Source of the DNA: Russula earlei
Taxonomy: Eukaryota; Basidiomycota; Agaricomycetes; Russulales; Russulaceae
DNA length: 10,191 nucleotides
NCBI GenBank assembly: GCA_025769875.1
Contig: JAGFNK010001365.1
Span: 1 to 10,191, forward strand
Direction: 5' to 3'
Shown: in pieces, positions 1-6,937 of the stretch
Position numbering within the stretch: position 1 is the first letter of the stretch
Layout: every line of letters begins with the position of its first letter
Notes under the pieces: generated by a model
What the model was told of the DNA's origin: nothing
Databases searched by the model: none
The model's input: the letters and a program-made list of their open reading frames with translations, nothing else
Made by a program: the position numbers and the translations under genes

Positions 1-535
1 CCTCAGGTGAGAGGGGCTCTTGTTTGATGGTGGGGGAAGGGGTGAGAATAGGCAGGGGGGACGAGTTAGAAGTGGGAGATGACATGGGAGTATTGTAAGT
101 GGAAGTAGCGTGTTTGTGGTGCCAGGCTGACCACTCGGAAGGGGTGGGGGTATTTATGGGTACTGATTGTATAATGTGATTCCATATTAAGTCTGTAAGT
201 ACTGCCCTTCATATGGACAGATGAAACTCTGAAAAACGGGGGTCCATCATAAGAAGTTGAAAGCCACGGAAGTCACCGGGAGAGAATTCCGGAAAAGAGT
301 TGTTCCCTGGCGGCTATGTTAAAATGGTGTGTCCACGGTCGGGGATAGTGGGGTCATTAACTGAATAGGAGGGGGGATTACATGAATTAACTTGGGGGAG
401 TAAAGTACGTTGCTGTATTGTAAGTCCCTGGAACTGATGTTCCAGATTGTCTAGACTTTTGTCCGGGTGATGGGATTCTGTGGGGTCAGAGTCAGTGGTA
501 GACATAATGAGGAGTTTGGTGGGTTGTTGTAGGTG
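1..535 (-). pseudogene. Chromovirus Pol C-terminal tail after the chromodomain
   Basis: Downstream of the chromodomain the same reading frame continues to the window edge, broken only by TAG at 314-316 and TGA at 209-211. The encoded tail is rich in Pro, Ser and Thr near its end (the G-rich plus strand at 1-60 encodes Pro/Ser-rich residues) and has a more ordered patch around 290-215 with motifs such as DFRGF and MMDPRF. Persistence of one frame over about 170 codons with only two stops suggests it was coding and not 3' UTR. I do not recognise the domain. The TGA at 209-211 fits decay of an Arg CGA codon. Confidence 0.6.
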
Positions 536-682
536 AAAGGTAGCAATGGCATCTTGAGTGTTTTTAAGGTTCGAGAGGGGTTCCCAGGTGTCTTCTGCCA
601 TGGAGTACCCTTTCCACCGGACTCTGTAATGGAGTCAGTTCCTATGGAGACATTGGGCAGTGACCTTCTCAACCTCATATTC
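536..682 (-). pseudogene. Chromodomain of the chromovirus integrase (broken)
   Basis: The translated stretch has the chromodomain pattern: a start of EYEVEKV type (near 682), the aromatic core WKGY (605-616) and the EDTWEP motif just after it (about 596-579), then a short helix ending in DAIATF. In chromoviruses this domain is thought to bind methylated histone H3 and steer integration to heterochromatin. It lies 3' of the integrase GPY/F module, as expected, but in a different frame: the shift probably lies at the seven-base G run 699-705. An in-frame TGA at 635-637, where CGA is expected from context, further breaks it. Confidence 0.85.
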
Positions 683-720
683 TCCCGAGAGGAGATCAGG
701 GGGGGTTCAGGGAAGTTAGG

Positions 721-1960
721 ACCATGTTCGGCTGTTTCAGTGATGGGTGATAGAAGGGAGGCATGGAAGACATTATGGATGCTCCATTGAGGGGGAAGGC
801 AGAGTTGGTAGACAACATGGGAAATTCTTTTAGTGATGACAAAAGGTCCAAACCGTTTAGGACGGAACTTCTGAAACTGATGGGGGGTTTTTAGGTTAGT
901 CCCTTCCAGCCAGACCTTCTGTCCTTCTTCGAACCCTTTGAATTTGGTTTCCTTGACCCAGTGGCTTTGTGCCTTTTTCATTGCTTCTTGGGCTGATTCT
1001 CGCATATCTTTTAGAGCCTGGAGGCGTTCTTGAATCCCTAGGAACTTGGATTTTAGCTGGGTACCGAGTCCCTGTGGGTTAAAGCTGATGAGCAACTTGT
1101 AAGGGGTTCGTTTGATGGTTGTGGACTTGTGAGCGTTGAAAATGATACTGGGCTATAGGAAGCCAGCATGCCCATTCTTCCTGTTTCTCTCCAGTGTAGA
1201 TGCGGAGGTACATTTCCAGAGTTTGGTTAGTTCTTCTGATTGTCCATTGGTTTGAGGGTGGTAAGCAGTACTCAGATTTTGGTTGATTCCCAGAATTCAA
1301 GAGACTTTCTTTGAACAGATCAGAGGTGAAGCAGGAGTCACGATTGGAAATAATTTTCGAAGGGACTCCAGTCCAAGGAAGGCATATTGTAAAAATAATT
1401 TGGCCATCTCTAGTGTTCCCATATCTTTATGGCATTGTATGAATATTGCTGCCCTTGGTAGAGTCATGGTCGGTGATGGTCATGATGGTGTTGTTCCTTT
1501 CTGAATAACAGGAGATTGATGATCCAGTCAATTGCTATGGTTTGAAATAGTTTTTGGAATTCAGGGGGAATTGGATGAATTGGGGATGAGTGTGGTGTGT
1601 GGAGGATTTGTTAGCCTGACAGGTGGCACAAACCTTGAATGTAATCTCGGATGAAAATAACCCATTTTGGGCCACCAGAGAGGATTCTGAATTGAGTACA
1701 AGGTTCTGGCAGTTCCGGTGTTCCGCCAAGAATACTGTCATGGTAGGTGTGTAAAATTTTTCATAAGAGGGGTTCTTGATATGGTACCAACCAATTTCCC
1801 ATCCTTGATAGTGCCCCTTCTTCTTGAAGGCCCATGTTTGACCTTCCACATGAGGAGGTCTGACTTTTGGTTCCTTTGTTCGGTTAGGACTTGGGTATAG
1901 AGGTTTCTCTGTGTGAAGCGCACTGAATGAAAAGTTTATCAGGGAGTGCCGTGACATTTT
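721..1960 (-). pseudogene. Ty3/gypsy integrase (broken)
   Basis: Three parts are visible. First, the N-terminal zinc-binding region: a His after LAE (codon 1718-1720) and a CATCQANK-type Cys pair (about 1630-1613). Second, a badly decayed catalytic core (about 1610-1100): DHDSTK-like and FTSDLFKE-like stretches and an NQTLEMYLR helix, scattered over several frames. The expected SDRD motif reads SNRD at codon 1343-1345, so the second catalytic Asp is Asn; the change fits a CpG transition (TCC GAT to TCC AAT). Third, the C-terminal GPY/F module (about 948-721) with KVWLEG, GPF (841-849) and HNVFHASLL, in one open frame from 1095. The product would insert cDNA into the genome; it cannot be made here. 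Confidence 0.88.
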
Positions 1961-1992
1961 GGGTTATCTCCTGATCCATCATTATGGTCAGG

Positions 1993-2360
1993 TCATCATG
2001 AGAGAGCATCTGCGCAATTGGATGTTCTGGGTTTGTGGTGGATTTCGAAATGGTAGTCTGCTAGTGTGGAAATATAACCCGCAATTCTTCGATTGATTTT
2101 GTGGGGGAGTCGATAGTGGGCAAGGTTGGCATGATTGGTGAAAATCTTGATGGGGGTGTCTTGTTCCAACCAATAGGTATCGCCAATGTTGGAGTGCGAG
2201 GGATCAGGCTAGGAACTCTCTATCCCAAACCGGGTAGTTTTTTTCTGCTTCGTTGAACGCGTGTGACATATTGCCAATCATTTTCCATTTCCTCTTGGGT
2301 CCTTTTGAAACAGAATTGCCCCGGTGGCGAACTAGGAGGCATCGGTTTCTAATTCATATG
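1993..2360 (-). pseudogene. RNase H domain of Pol (broken)
   Basis: The domain that degrades the RNA strand of the RNA-DNA hybrid. The first catalytic Asp lies in an LETDAS motif (Asp codon 2341-2343), followed at once by a TAG stop (2332-2334) and then by FATGAILFQKD in the same frame. Further on come YPVWDREFLA with a TGA at 2204-2206, a frameshift near 2180, then an FTNHANLAHY stretch and the terminal ADALS motif. Two tandem TGA codons (1998-1993) follow ADALS, where related elements usually carry Arg; both fit CGA to TGA decay. Domain identity is clear from motif order. Confidence 0.88.
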
Positions 2361-2399
2361 GGAGATTGGGGTTGGCAGTGTAAAGTTCAGGGTCATCGC

Positions 2400-2589
2400 A
2401 GACTGCCGATATCAGAGTTTCTAGGGCTGCGGTCACTTCTGGGATCCAGAGGAAGGGGGTTCCTTTCTTGATTGTGGAAAAAATAGGGCGAGCTATTTTA
2501 GCAAAATCTTGGATAAATGGTCATTGGTAATTGAGGGCGCCCATGATTTGTTGTACTTGTTTCAGGTTATTGGGGGGTCCTTGGCCAGT
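2400..2589 (-). other. RT-RNase H connection region, strongly degraded
   Basis: It lies between the RT thumb and RNase H of the chromovirus. Short pieces resemble a connection domain (for example around 2540-2500 and 2480-2400), but frames change often and no conserved motif can be fixed. No separate gene is seen on either strand; the plus-strand open frame at 2253-2471 is a shadow. Confidence 0.5.
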
Positions 2590-2986
2590 TTTTGAGACCG
2601 TCCATTTTGACTGGGTTGATCTTGAGGGTTCCTTGGTTGATTCGGAAGCCCAGGAAGTCGATCTCCCTTTGTTCAAAGGTGCACTTGGATGCTTTTAGAA
2701 AATAAGAGTCCCTTTCTAAAAGATCAAGGAACTTGTGTGTAATTTGTCGGTGTAGTTTGTTCCTTCTCCAACTCCTGTGGCTATTGCTACATCATCTAGG
2801 TAATTGCAGGTGTTTTCTGGGTATTTGAGGAGCCAGGGGTCTGAGAGTGTGATTCATTGCTTGTTGAAAAGGCTGCCAGTGCATTGGTAAAGCCGAAACC
2901 CATTACTGTGGGGATAAATGTGCCAAATTGAGTCTTGAAGGCCCCCTTGTGTCGGTCCTCTGGGTGGATCAAGATGTTATTGTAGC
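2590..2986 (-). pseudogene. Reverse transcriptase, C-terminal half (cut off by the LTR insertion)
   Basis: The segment begins at the insertion junction with YNNILIHPEDRHK and AFKTQFGTF, then VMGFGFTNA, the standard RT block before the catalytic site. The catalytic box reads YLDD (codons 2802-2791) and is intact at residue level, but is in another frame from the preceding block. After it come a KCTFEQ motif, a DFLGF motif and INPVKMDGL (about 2690-2590), the RT thumb signature, in yet another frame. The other half of RT is at 3938-4320. The two halves meet if the 946-bp LTR and one copy of the 5-bp duplication are removed, apart from a small extra indel. Confidence 0.9.
2982..2986. repeat. Target-site duplication, left copy (GTAGC)
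   Basis: Direct repeat GTAGC immediately left of the LTR start. Its partner is at 3933-3937. In the interrupted RT it corresponds to the GCTAC that encodes the junction before AATAAC. Confidence 0.88.
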
Positions 2987-3386
2987 TGTCATGAACCATT
3001 CTCCAGAGAGGGCCCTTGAAGGACCCTTCCTTATAGGAGGAAACCCAGCCTCTATGGTGTCACCCTGTTCACATGAGCAAAAGGGGTGAGTAGAGGTGTC
3101 CCACAATATCGCGCGTGCATTGTTGCGCGAGTGATTCTCGGCACAATCAACATACAGCAAGTCCCACTTAATGGCAACCCTTCTAGCAATAAAGGACAAT
3201 ATTAGGGGCCCTTCTAGGGACCCTTTAGAACGACTCTAGGTGCTCTACAAGGGGTACTAACCTGGTATCAAAGACTCTACAAAACGCGTTAATTAGACCA
3301 ACTCTAATAACTATAGAATGAACTATAAGGCAATACTAAGGACCTTAATAGAAGTATTAGGGTCGACTCTAGGACCCTAATAGAGC

Positions 3387-3394
3387 TATATAAG
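3387..3394 (+). promoter_or_regulatory. TATA-like box in the solo LTR (U3)
   Basis: TATATAAG lies in the middle of the LTR, about 280 bp before the AATAAA. It is embedded in a stretch with repeated CTAGG/CCTTA/TATAAG motifs (about 3200-3410), typical of a U3 enhancer and promoter region. Assignment is by position and motif only. Confidence 0.5.
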
Positions 3395-3527
3395 GGGCCT
3401 TATAAGATAACACTATTCCCTAACCAAACTCCAAGTCTCAAATGACCGGGCCCTAACTAACTAACAGGAAATGAATCAGGTGCTCGCACGTGCACTAGAA
3501 CAGCAAACACGTGGACAATGAAAGCTC

Positions 3528-3594
3528 TTACTCAGCAGCTTACTGAGCATGACTGAGCATGCTCAGTAAGCGCATCCCAACTTCTTACTCAGCA
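3528..3594. repeat. Palindrome and repeated TTACTSAGCA motifs in the LTR
   Basis: A perfect 12-bp inverted repeat TTACTGAGCATG / CATGCTCAGTAA (3540-3551 and 3558-3569, 6-bp spacer) is flanked by two direct copies of TTACTCAGCA (3528-3537 and 3585-3594). This is symmetrical, clustered and unlikely by chance. It may be a binding site for a dimeric regulator of the LTR or an RNA hairpin; the sequence does not say which. Confidence 0.75.
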
Positions 3595-3665
3595 CTCTAT
3601 TGTGCTTGATAACAAGGTTATGACTTGTTCTCTATTTAGCAGTTCTCTTGTAGTAGTAAGCGCTC

Positions 3666-3671
3666 AATAAA
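3666..3671 (+). terminator. AATAAA polyadenylation signal in the solo LTR
   Basis: Canonical AATAAA followed 5 bases later by a perfect short inverted repeat, GGACAGTC-CTCA-GACTGTCC (3677-3696). Position, downstream of the TATA-like box and upstream of a candidate U5, suggests the R/U5 poly(A) site of the LTR. Confidence 0.5.
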
Positions 3672-3932
3672 GTAGCGGACAGTCCTCAGACTGTCCATTT
3701 GTTTACGGCACTCTCTATCCCTGGGATACTCCTTTAAGGACTGTCCCCTTTGTGACTATTCTGGCCTCCTCTCTGCGTGACTGTTCGTCTCTCACAGTGA
3801 CAGTGCCTCTCTGGTATCTGTTTACTACTCTGGACCCTACTTCTTTGCCCACGCTGTCTTGGATGTCTATCGACTCGTCGTTGAGCTTACTCCTCGCTCT
3901 TGAACTGGATAGTTCAACAGTGAGTCTTGACA

Positions 3933-3937
3933 GTAGC
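3933..3937. repeat. Target-site duplication, right copy (GTAGC)
   Basis: Direct repeat immediately right of the LTR end, identical to 2982-2986. The lack of any mismatch suggests a fairly recent insertion, though 5 bp is too short to date it. Confidence 0.88.
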
Positions 3938-4320
3938 CAGCCTCTGACATCAAATTTGCTAAAGGTGGTTTTGCCCTTTAGGTGGTGTAATTGTTCTTCC
4001 ATGTTTGGTAGGGCATGGTAATCAGGGATAGTGGCGTTATTGAGTTTTTGGTAGTCTACTACCATTCTTAGGGCAGTGCTGTCCTTCTTCTGAACAAAGA
4101 AGACAGGGGATACAAAATCTGAAACACCATCTTTGATGAAACCCTTGGCTAGATCTTCTTGTATCTGTCTTGATAATTCTTGTTTCTCATTCTGGGGGAG
4201 TGGGTAAGTTTGACAATCAAGGACTTGGGGGCATCCAGTTTCAGGGTGATTCTGAAGTTGAGTTCTCCTCAGCTGGGTGGGAGTCGCTTGGCCACTTCTT
4301 CTGAGAATACCTTCTGATGT
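3938..4320 (-). pseudogene. Reverse transcriptase, N-terminal half (cut off by the LTR insertion)
   Basis: From about 4313 the translation shows KVFSEEVAKRLPP, the segment that precedes RT in Ty3/gypsy Pol, then a stop and a one-base frameshift near 4221. From there to 3938 one open frame runs without a stop and carries YPLPQNEKQEL, FVSPVFFVQKKD, MVVDYQKLNN and TFSKFDVR, which are RT blocks 1 to 3; the Asp of FDVR is the first catalytic residue of RT. The frame then runs into the solo LTR, so the apparent open frame 3715-4065 is a chimera of RT and LTR. The C-terminal half resumes at 2986. Confidence 0.92.
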
Positions 4321-4454
4321 CGTAAATATTCAGGGGGAATGTGGGTTGTCCTTACTTGTGCAACCCGTATTTTTGGTGGTTTAGCTAAGGATATGGGGGT
4401 GAGAAGGACCCCTAGGTGGTTTCTTAGGCGACCAGTGCTCCAGTTGACCAGGGG
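4321..4454 (-). other. Protease-RT linker of the chromovirus
   Basis: No conserved motif can be fixed here. It lies between the LRYP motif of protease and the KVFSEE segment before RT and contains several stops in each minus-strand frame. I see no other gene on either strand. Confidence 0.4.
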
Positions 4455-4800
4455 GTTTTAATGCCTTTAGAAAGGGGTATCTGAGGATCATTCTATCTTC
4501 TCCCAAATTTGTAACATAGAAGGTGAGAAGTCATGTGGTCGGGCCATGGCATACAGCCATATGAGCATAGTGAGTTAGTGCTCCTCCTTGGTTACCGGTG
4601 CCATCTACATTGATGATGGGTCTGGGGGTCCTGAGGGTTCGAAGTGGAATTTGTAATTTTTCCACAATTCCTTGGCTAATGAAGTTTTCTGTTGCTCTGC
4701 TGTCTAAGAGCGCTTGGCCAGTCCTTTCCATTTGTTGCGATCATAAAGGGTACTTTCATTGAGTTTTCTTTATGTTGGACAATGGTATCTATTTGGGCCT
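4455..4800 (-). pseudogene. Retroviral-type aspartic protease (active-site motif mutated)
   Basis: The segment begins with NSMKVPFMIA, a strand that commonly precedes the protease active site, then a frameshift near 4720 into the motif LLDSRATENFI. The family motif is D-S/T-G-A; the Asp (codon 4702-4704) is kept but the Gly is Arg (codon 4696-4698). Further on, in the frame after another shift, FYVTNLGEDRMIL is followed by RYP where LGYP is expected (Arg codon 4480-4482). Both Gly-to-Arg changes are G to A directly after a C, so each fits a CpG to CpA transition. The enzyme would process Gag-Pol; it is inactive here. Confidence 0.87.
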
Positions 4801-4960
4801 TAGTACCAACTGTTGTACCTTGGCCTAGAGAAAATCCTCCTTGAGGATGAGGTCCCAAAGTTTGGCTCTATCCTCTGCTGGTAATGTTTTCATGTGGGCC
4901 ACCATAGTGGAGGCTTCTTCCTCCTTAGGTGGTTCTGGGGTTGGTTTGGTAGTACGTGCT
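4801..4960 (-). other. Spacer between gag nucleocapsid and protease
   Basis: A proline-rich stretch follows the zinc knuckle and leads toward protease, with several stops and frame changes. Nothing else is recognised here. Confidence 0.4.
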
Positions 4961-5604
4961 TTGGAAGTGGTGGGGGTGGTGTTTTAGGGCACTCCTGGCT
5001 GAGGTGGCCTTTCTCTCGGCAATGGAAGCAACGTCCCTCTTTTGCCAACTGTTTCCTTCTTCTTCGGTAAGTTTCTTGAAGTTGGATTTAGCGGCGTCCA
5101 CTTGCATTCAGTCAGGGTGATGGGGTTTGTGTTCTGAAGGGGGAGTGTGTAGTCTTCCCTTTAAGCTTCTTCTCTGATGGTGAGGAAATGTTGATGCTGT
5201 CTTCTGGCCTCCTCCTTCCATTCTTGAAGAGTGGTGGGCCAGACATCTCTGTTTAAGATCGTGTGGTAGAGTCCGATTTTTAGGCCATTTTTGAAACTTT
5301 CAATAGCAATAACGTCTGTTTTCTGGCCATCCTGTTTTGTTCAGAGCTGTTCAAAGGTGGAGATGTAATCGTCAAGGGATTCCTTCATTGTGTGTTTGGC
5401 AAGAGCTGCTTGGGCATCTTCTTTCTCCGCAGTGTTGGTGAACTTAAATGTGAAGTCTGTGACAAAGTCATTCCACAATGCTTCGTTCATTCTGTTAACG
5501 GGGTTTTGGGCCCTGTTCACTTTGTCCCTGAGTGCAGTCACCTGTAAGTTGACCCATTCTTCGACCTTTTCTCCTTGAATATAGGCTTTGGCTTTTCAAA
5601 TGAC
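4961..5604 (-). pseudogene. Gag (capsid and CCHC nucleocapsid), N-terminus missing
   Basis: The most upstream recognisable piece reads AYIQGEKVEEWV (about 5587-5549), followed in frame by ALRDKVNRA and WNDFVTDFTFKF (to 5341), the usual Ty3-like capsid pattern. A stop at the 5341 end and a frame change lead to ESFKNGL and a TLQEWKEEA helix (about 5320-5200). The nucleocapsid carries a complete C-x2-C-x4-H-x4-C zinc knuckle (codons 5030-4989), which would bind genomic RNA. The frame near 5600 runs into a GC-rich block and no Gag start, leader or LTR is found, so the gene is 5'-truncated by insertion or rearrangement. Confidence 0.88.
4989..5030 (-). other. CCHC zinc knuckle of Gag
   Basis: Fourteen codons spell Cys-x2-Cys-x4-His-x4-Cys with a Gly before the His (CFHCREKGH, then LSQEC). 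All four metal ligands are intact, unlike most catalytic motifs of this element. Confidence 0.92.
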
Positions 5605-5716
5605 AGGCCGGGCCAAAGCCGTCATGAAGCCGTCACTTTGGCCCGGCTCGGCCCGGCCTATTTTGGCCTGGCTTGGCCCGGCTCACGGCCTGAGGCCGGG
5701 CTGGGCACAAACCCTA
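5595..5716. repeat. GC-rich block of GGCCCGGC-type motifs, possible DNA-transposon terminus
   Basis: GGCCCGGC occurs at 5640-5647, 5650-5657 and 5675-5682, and the reverse form at 5606-5614 and 5694-5701. A 12-bp inverted repeat GCCGGGCCAAAG / CTTTGGCCCGGC (5607-5618 and 5636-5647) encloses a loop with GCCGTCA twice. The block is sharply different from gag on its left. Arrays of this kind resemble the GC-rich subterminal repeats of some hAT elements; read leftward from 5716 it begins TAGGGTTTGTGCCC. I find neither a matching opposite end nor an 8-bp duplication, so the transposon reading is a guess. Confidence 0.55.
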
Positions 5717-6162
5717 CAAGCGCAGCACCATATGCCAAGGATACCCCGCCCACTGATGTTCCCATCCCTCAGCCTATCCCCAATAATCATACCACTCTAG
5801 GACAAACAAGGAATGATCGTCGACCCCCCTCTCAGCCCGGAATCTTCGCCATCACCAACCTAATGCTTGCATCCTAGCGGCATGATTCTTACGGAGTTCC
5901 CGTCATCCAGAGGAGACCGAATCCTCACCTCGCGACCACAGGGAACTCCGTCCTTGCCTGTAACAACGGTCCGCTTGCACATCCTGAGGATGCTTCACTC
6001 ACGTTACCTCACACGGCCACCTCCCAGCGTGCATGATGGTACCTGTGATCTGATTGCTTCTACTCCAATGGAGGACTTTGCTCACGTAACACAACAAGTC
6101 CTGACATAGCATCTTGCCAGCTGAAACTCAGCAAGGCCCAAGTAATTTGTCGCGGTGACTGA
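5717..6162 (+). pseudogene. Possible host coding remnant, 3' end (unrecognised)
   Basis: One plus-strand frame runs from 5717 to TGA 6160-6162 with no frameshift needed and only three internal stops: TAG 5875-5877, TGA 6034-6036 and TGA 6046-6048. The translation is Pro/Ser/Thr/Asn-rich, as in a disordered C-terminus, with no known domain. The two TGA codons could be decayed CGA. The TAG may instead be an intron 3' splice site (CTAAT branch-like motif about 15 nt before CCTAG), but I see no good donor. A second frame (5867-6109) is open for about 80 codons and is an alternative. The stretch keeps many CpGs, unlike the transposons around it. The left boundary touches the GC block, so the gene may have been cut by a transposon. 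It may also be non-coding. Confidence 0.3.
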
Positions 6163-6529
6163 CTTAGCCTGAAGTGTTAACTTTTTTTCTTTTTTTAAAT
6201 CTGAATTTGTATACTGCTGTGCATATGATGTGATACAAAGGTCACGTGTAATCTATGTAGTGTCATCCATTGCCAGTGGACTGTCATCTATGACTGACAA
6301 TGCCATCCTCGCCAATACGTGGACATGCCCGTGCAACTCCCACCGAGATTCGACGCCAAGTTGGGAACATTCACATCGTGTTGCCTCCAATTTTCAATCC
6401 GTCCGCGCACAGCTTTGCATGGCGCAGAAAATGGAGATTGTTGCTGTGCAGCGACTGACCAGGAAGAACAAATAAATGAAGAAACTGGCAGGGATGAATG
6501 GAGGCAGGCAGGCTTGCTGTGGTGCCCAC
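6163..6529. other. Non-coding or 3'-UTR-like stretch with plus-strand AATAAA
   Basis: It begins with a T-rich run (6180-6199) and ends near AATAAA at 6471-6476. CpG is common between 6305 and 6540. Open frames exist on both strands (minus 6288-6533, plus 6319-6552), but they overlap, mirror one another and show no known domain. I read it as likely 3' flank of the remnant before it. Confidence 0.35.
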
Positions 6530-6937
6530 ACACGACGGGCAGGAAGGGATAAGTCGACTCTGCTTATAGTCAACTCAGTGGATAATAAAAGTAAAATATT
6601 TCAAGTGCTGAGTAGGCTCTGTTGTGGCCACAAATTATATTACATAAGTAATGACCTTAGTTGAGCACAAAAAATGTGACAAAAAAGGTTAAATATGGAG
6701 AGTCTACTCATTCCGGCACAACATTTACCCTAGCCTGGCTAAAAGTTGTGCCAGAATGAGTAGACTCTCCATATTTAACCTTTTTTGTCACATTTTTCAT
6801 GCTCAACTAAGGTCATTACTTATGTAATATAATTTGTGGCCGCAACAGACCCTACTCAGCACTTGAAATATTTTACTTTTATTATCCACTGAGTTGACTA
6901 TAAGCAGAGTCGACTTATCCCTTCTTGCCTGTCGTGT
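6530..6937. repeat. 408-bp near-perfect hairpin (long inverted repeat, MITE/foldback-like)
   Basis: The left arm 6530-6722 and right arm 6745-6937 are each 193 nt and pair without any gap: position i pairs with 13467 minus i. By direct comparison I count seven mismatches, six of them transitions. The loop is 22 nt (6723-6744) and contains a small AGCC/GGCT stem. The ends read ACACGAC and GTCGTGT, and the homology stops abruptly there on both sides. The arms are AT-rich and non-coding. Flanking 8-mers (GTGCCCAC, ATATCAAC) match only at four positions, so a target duplication is not established. Such structures are typical of MITEs or foldback elements; transcription would yield a long double-stranded RNA. 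Confidence 0.95.

Larger units (their letters stand above)
2987..3932 (+). mobile_element. Solo LTR of a second retroelement, nested in RT
   Basis: The block starts TGTCATGAACC and ends TCTTGACA, giving TGTCA/TGACA inverted termini typical of LTRs (TG...CA). It is flanked on both sides by the same 5 bp, GTAGC (2982-2986 and 3933-3937), the size of target duplication made by Ty3/gypsy and Ty1/copia integrases. It interrupts the host RT between FDVR and YNNI. Inside are a TATA-like TATATAAG (3387-3394) and AATAAA (3666-3671) on the plus strand, which orient it opposite to the chromovirus. At 946 bp with no internal coding region it is best read as a solo LTR left by LTR-LTR recombination. A short non-autonomous element is less likely because no second LTR copy is present. 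Confidence 0.88.
1..5604 (-). mobile_element. Degenerate Ty3/gypsy chromovirus (gag-pol remnant), 5'-truncated, left end outside window
   Basis: Read on the minus strand, the domain order is that of Ty3/gypsy chromoviruses: gag with a CCHC knuckle (5030-4989), aspartic protease (about 4704), reverse transcriptase (4221-2590), RNase H (about 2360-1993), integrase (about 1957-721) and chromodomain (682-536). Protease-RT-RNaseH-integrase order plus a C-terminal chromodomain defines the group. Frames change many times and stops are frequent, so no Gag-Pol product is possible. The RT is split by a solo LTR (2987-3932). No LTR, primer-binding site or N-terminal gag is seen to the right of gag, so the 5' end is missing; the 3' LTR would lie left of the window. 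Class assignment is firm; the family name is unknown. Confidence 0.93.

Noticed and set aside
2969..3199. 76-codon minus-strand open frame across the other LTR edge
   Set aside because: It is LTR sequence read into the RT remnant, with no domain.
3715..4065. 116-codon minus-strand open frame starting MVVDYQKLNN
   Set aside because: Its first half is true RT, but after FDVR it reads into the solo LTR; the fusion is an accident of insertion.
5582..5716. Short MITE with TAGGCTTTGGC / TAGGGTTTGTGCC ends
   Set aside because: The left end belongs to the gag frame (AYIQGEKVEEWV), the two ends match only in part, and no target duplication is present.
5867..6109. 80-codon plus-strand open frame
   Set aside because: It competes with the longer frame ending at 6162, starts just after a TAA, and has no recognised domain; mentioned only as an alternative.
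6288..6533. 81-codon minus-strand and overlapping plus-strand open frames
   Set aside because: They overlap each other on opposite strands, end inside the hairpin arm or beside it, and show no recognisable motif.
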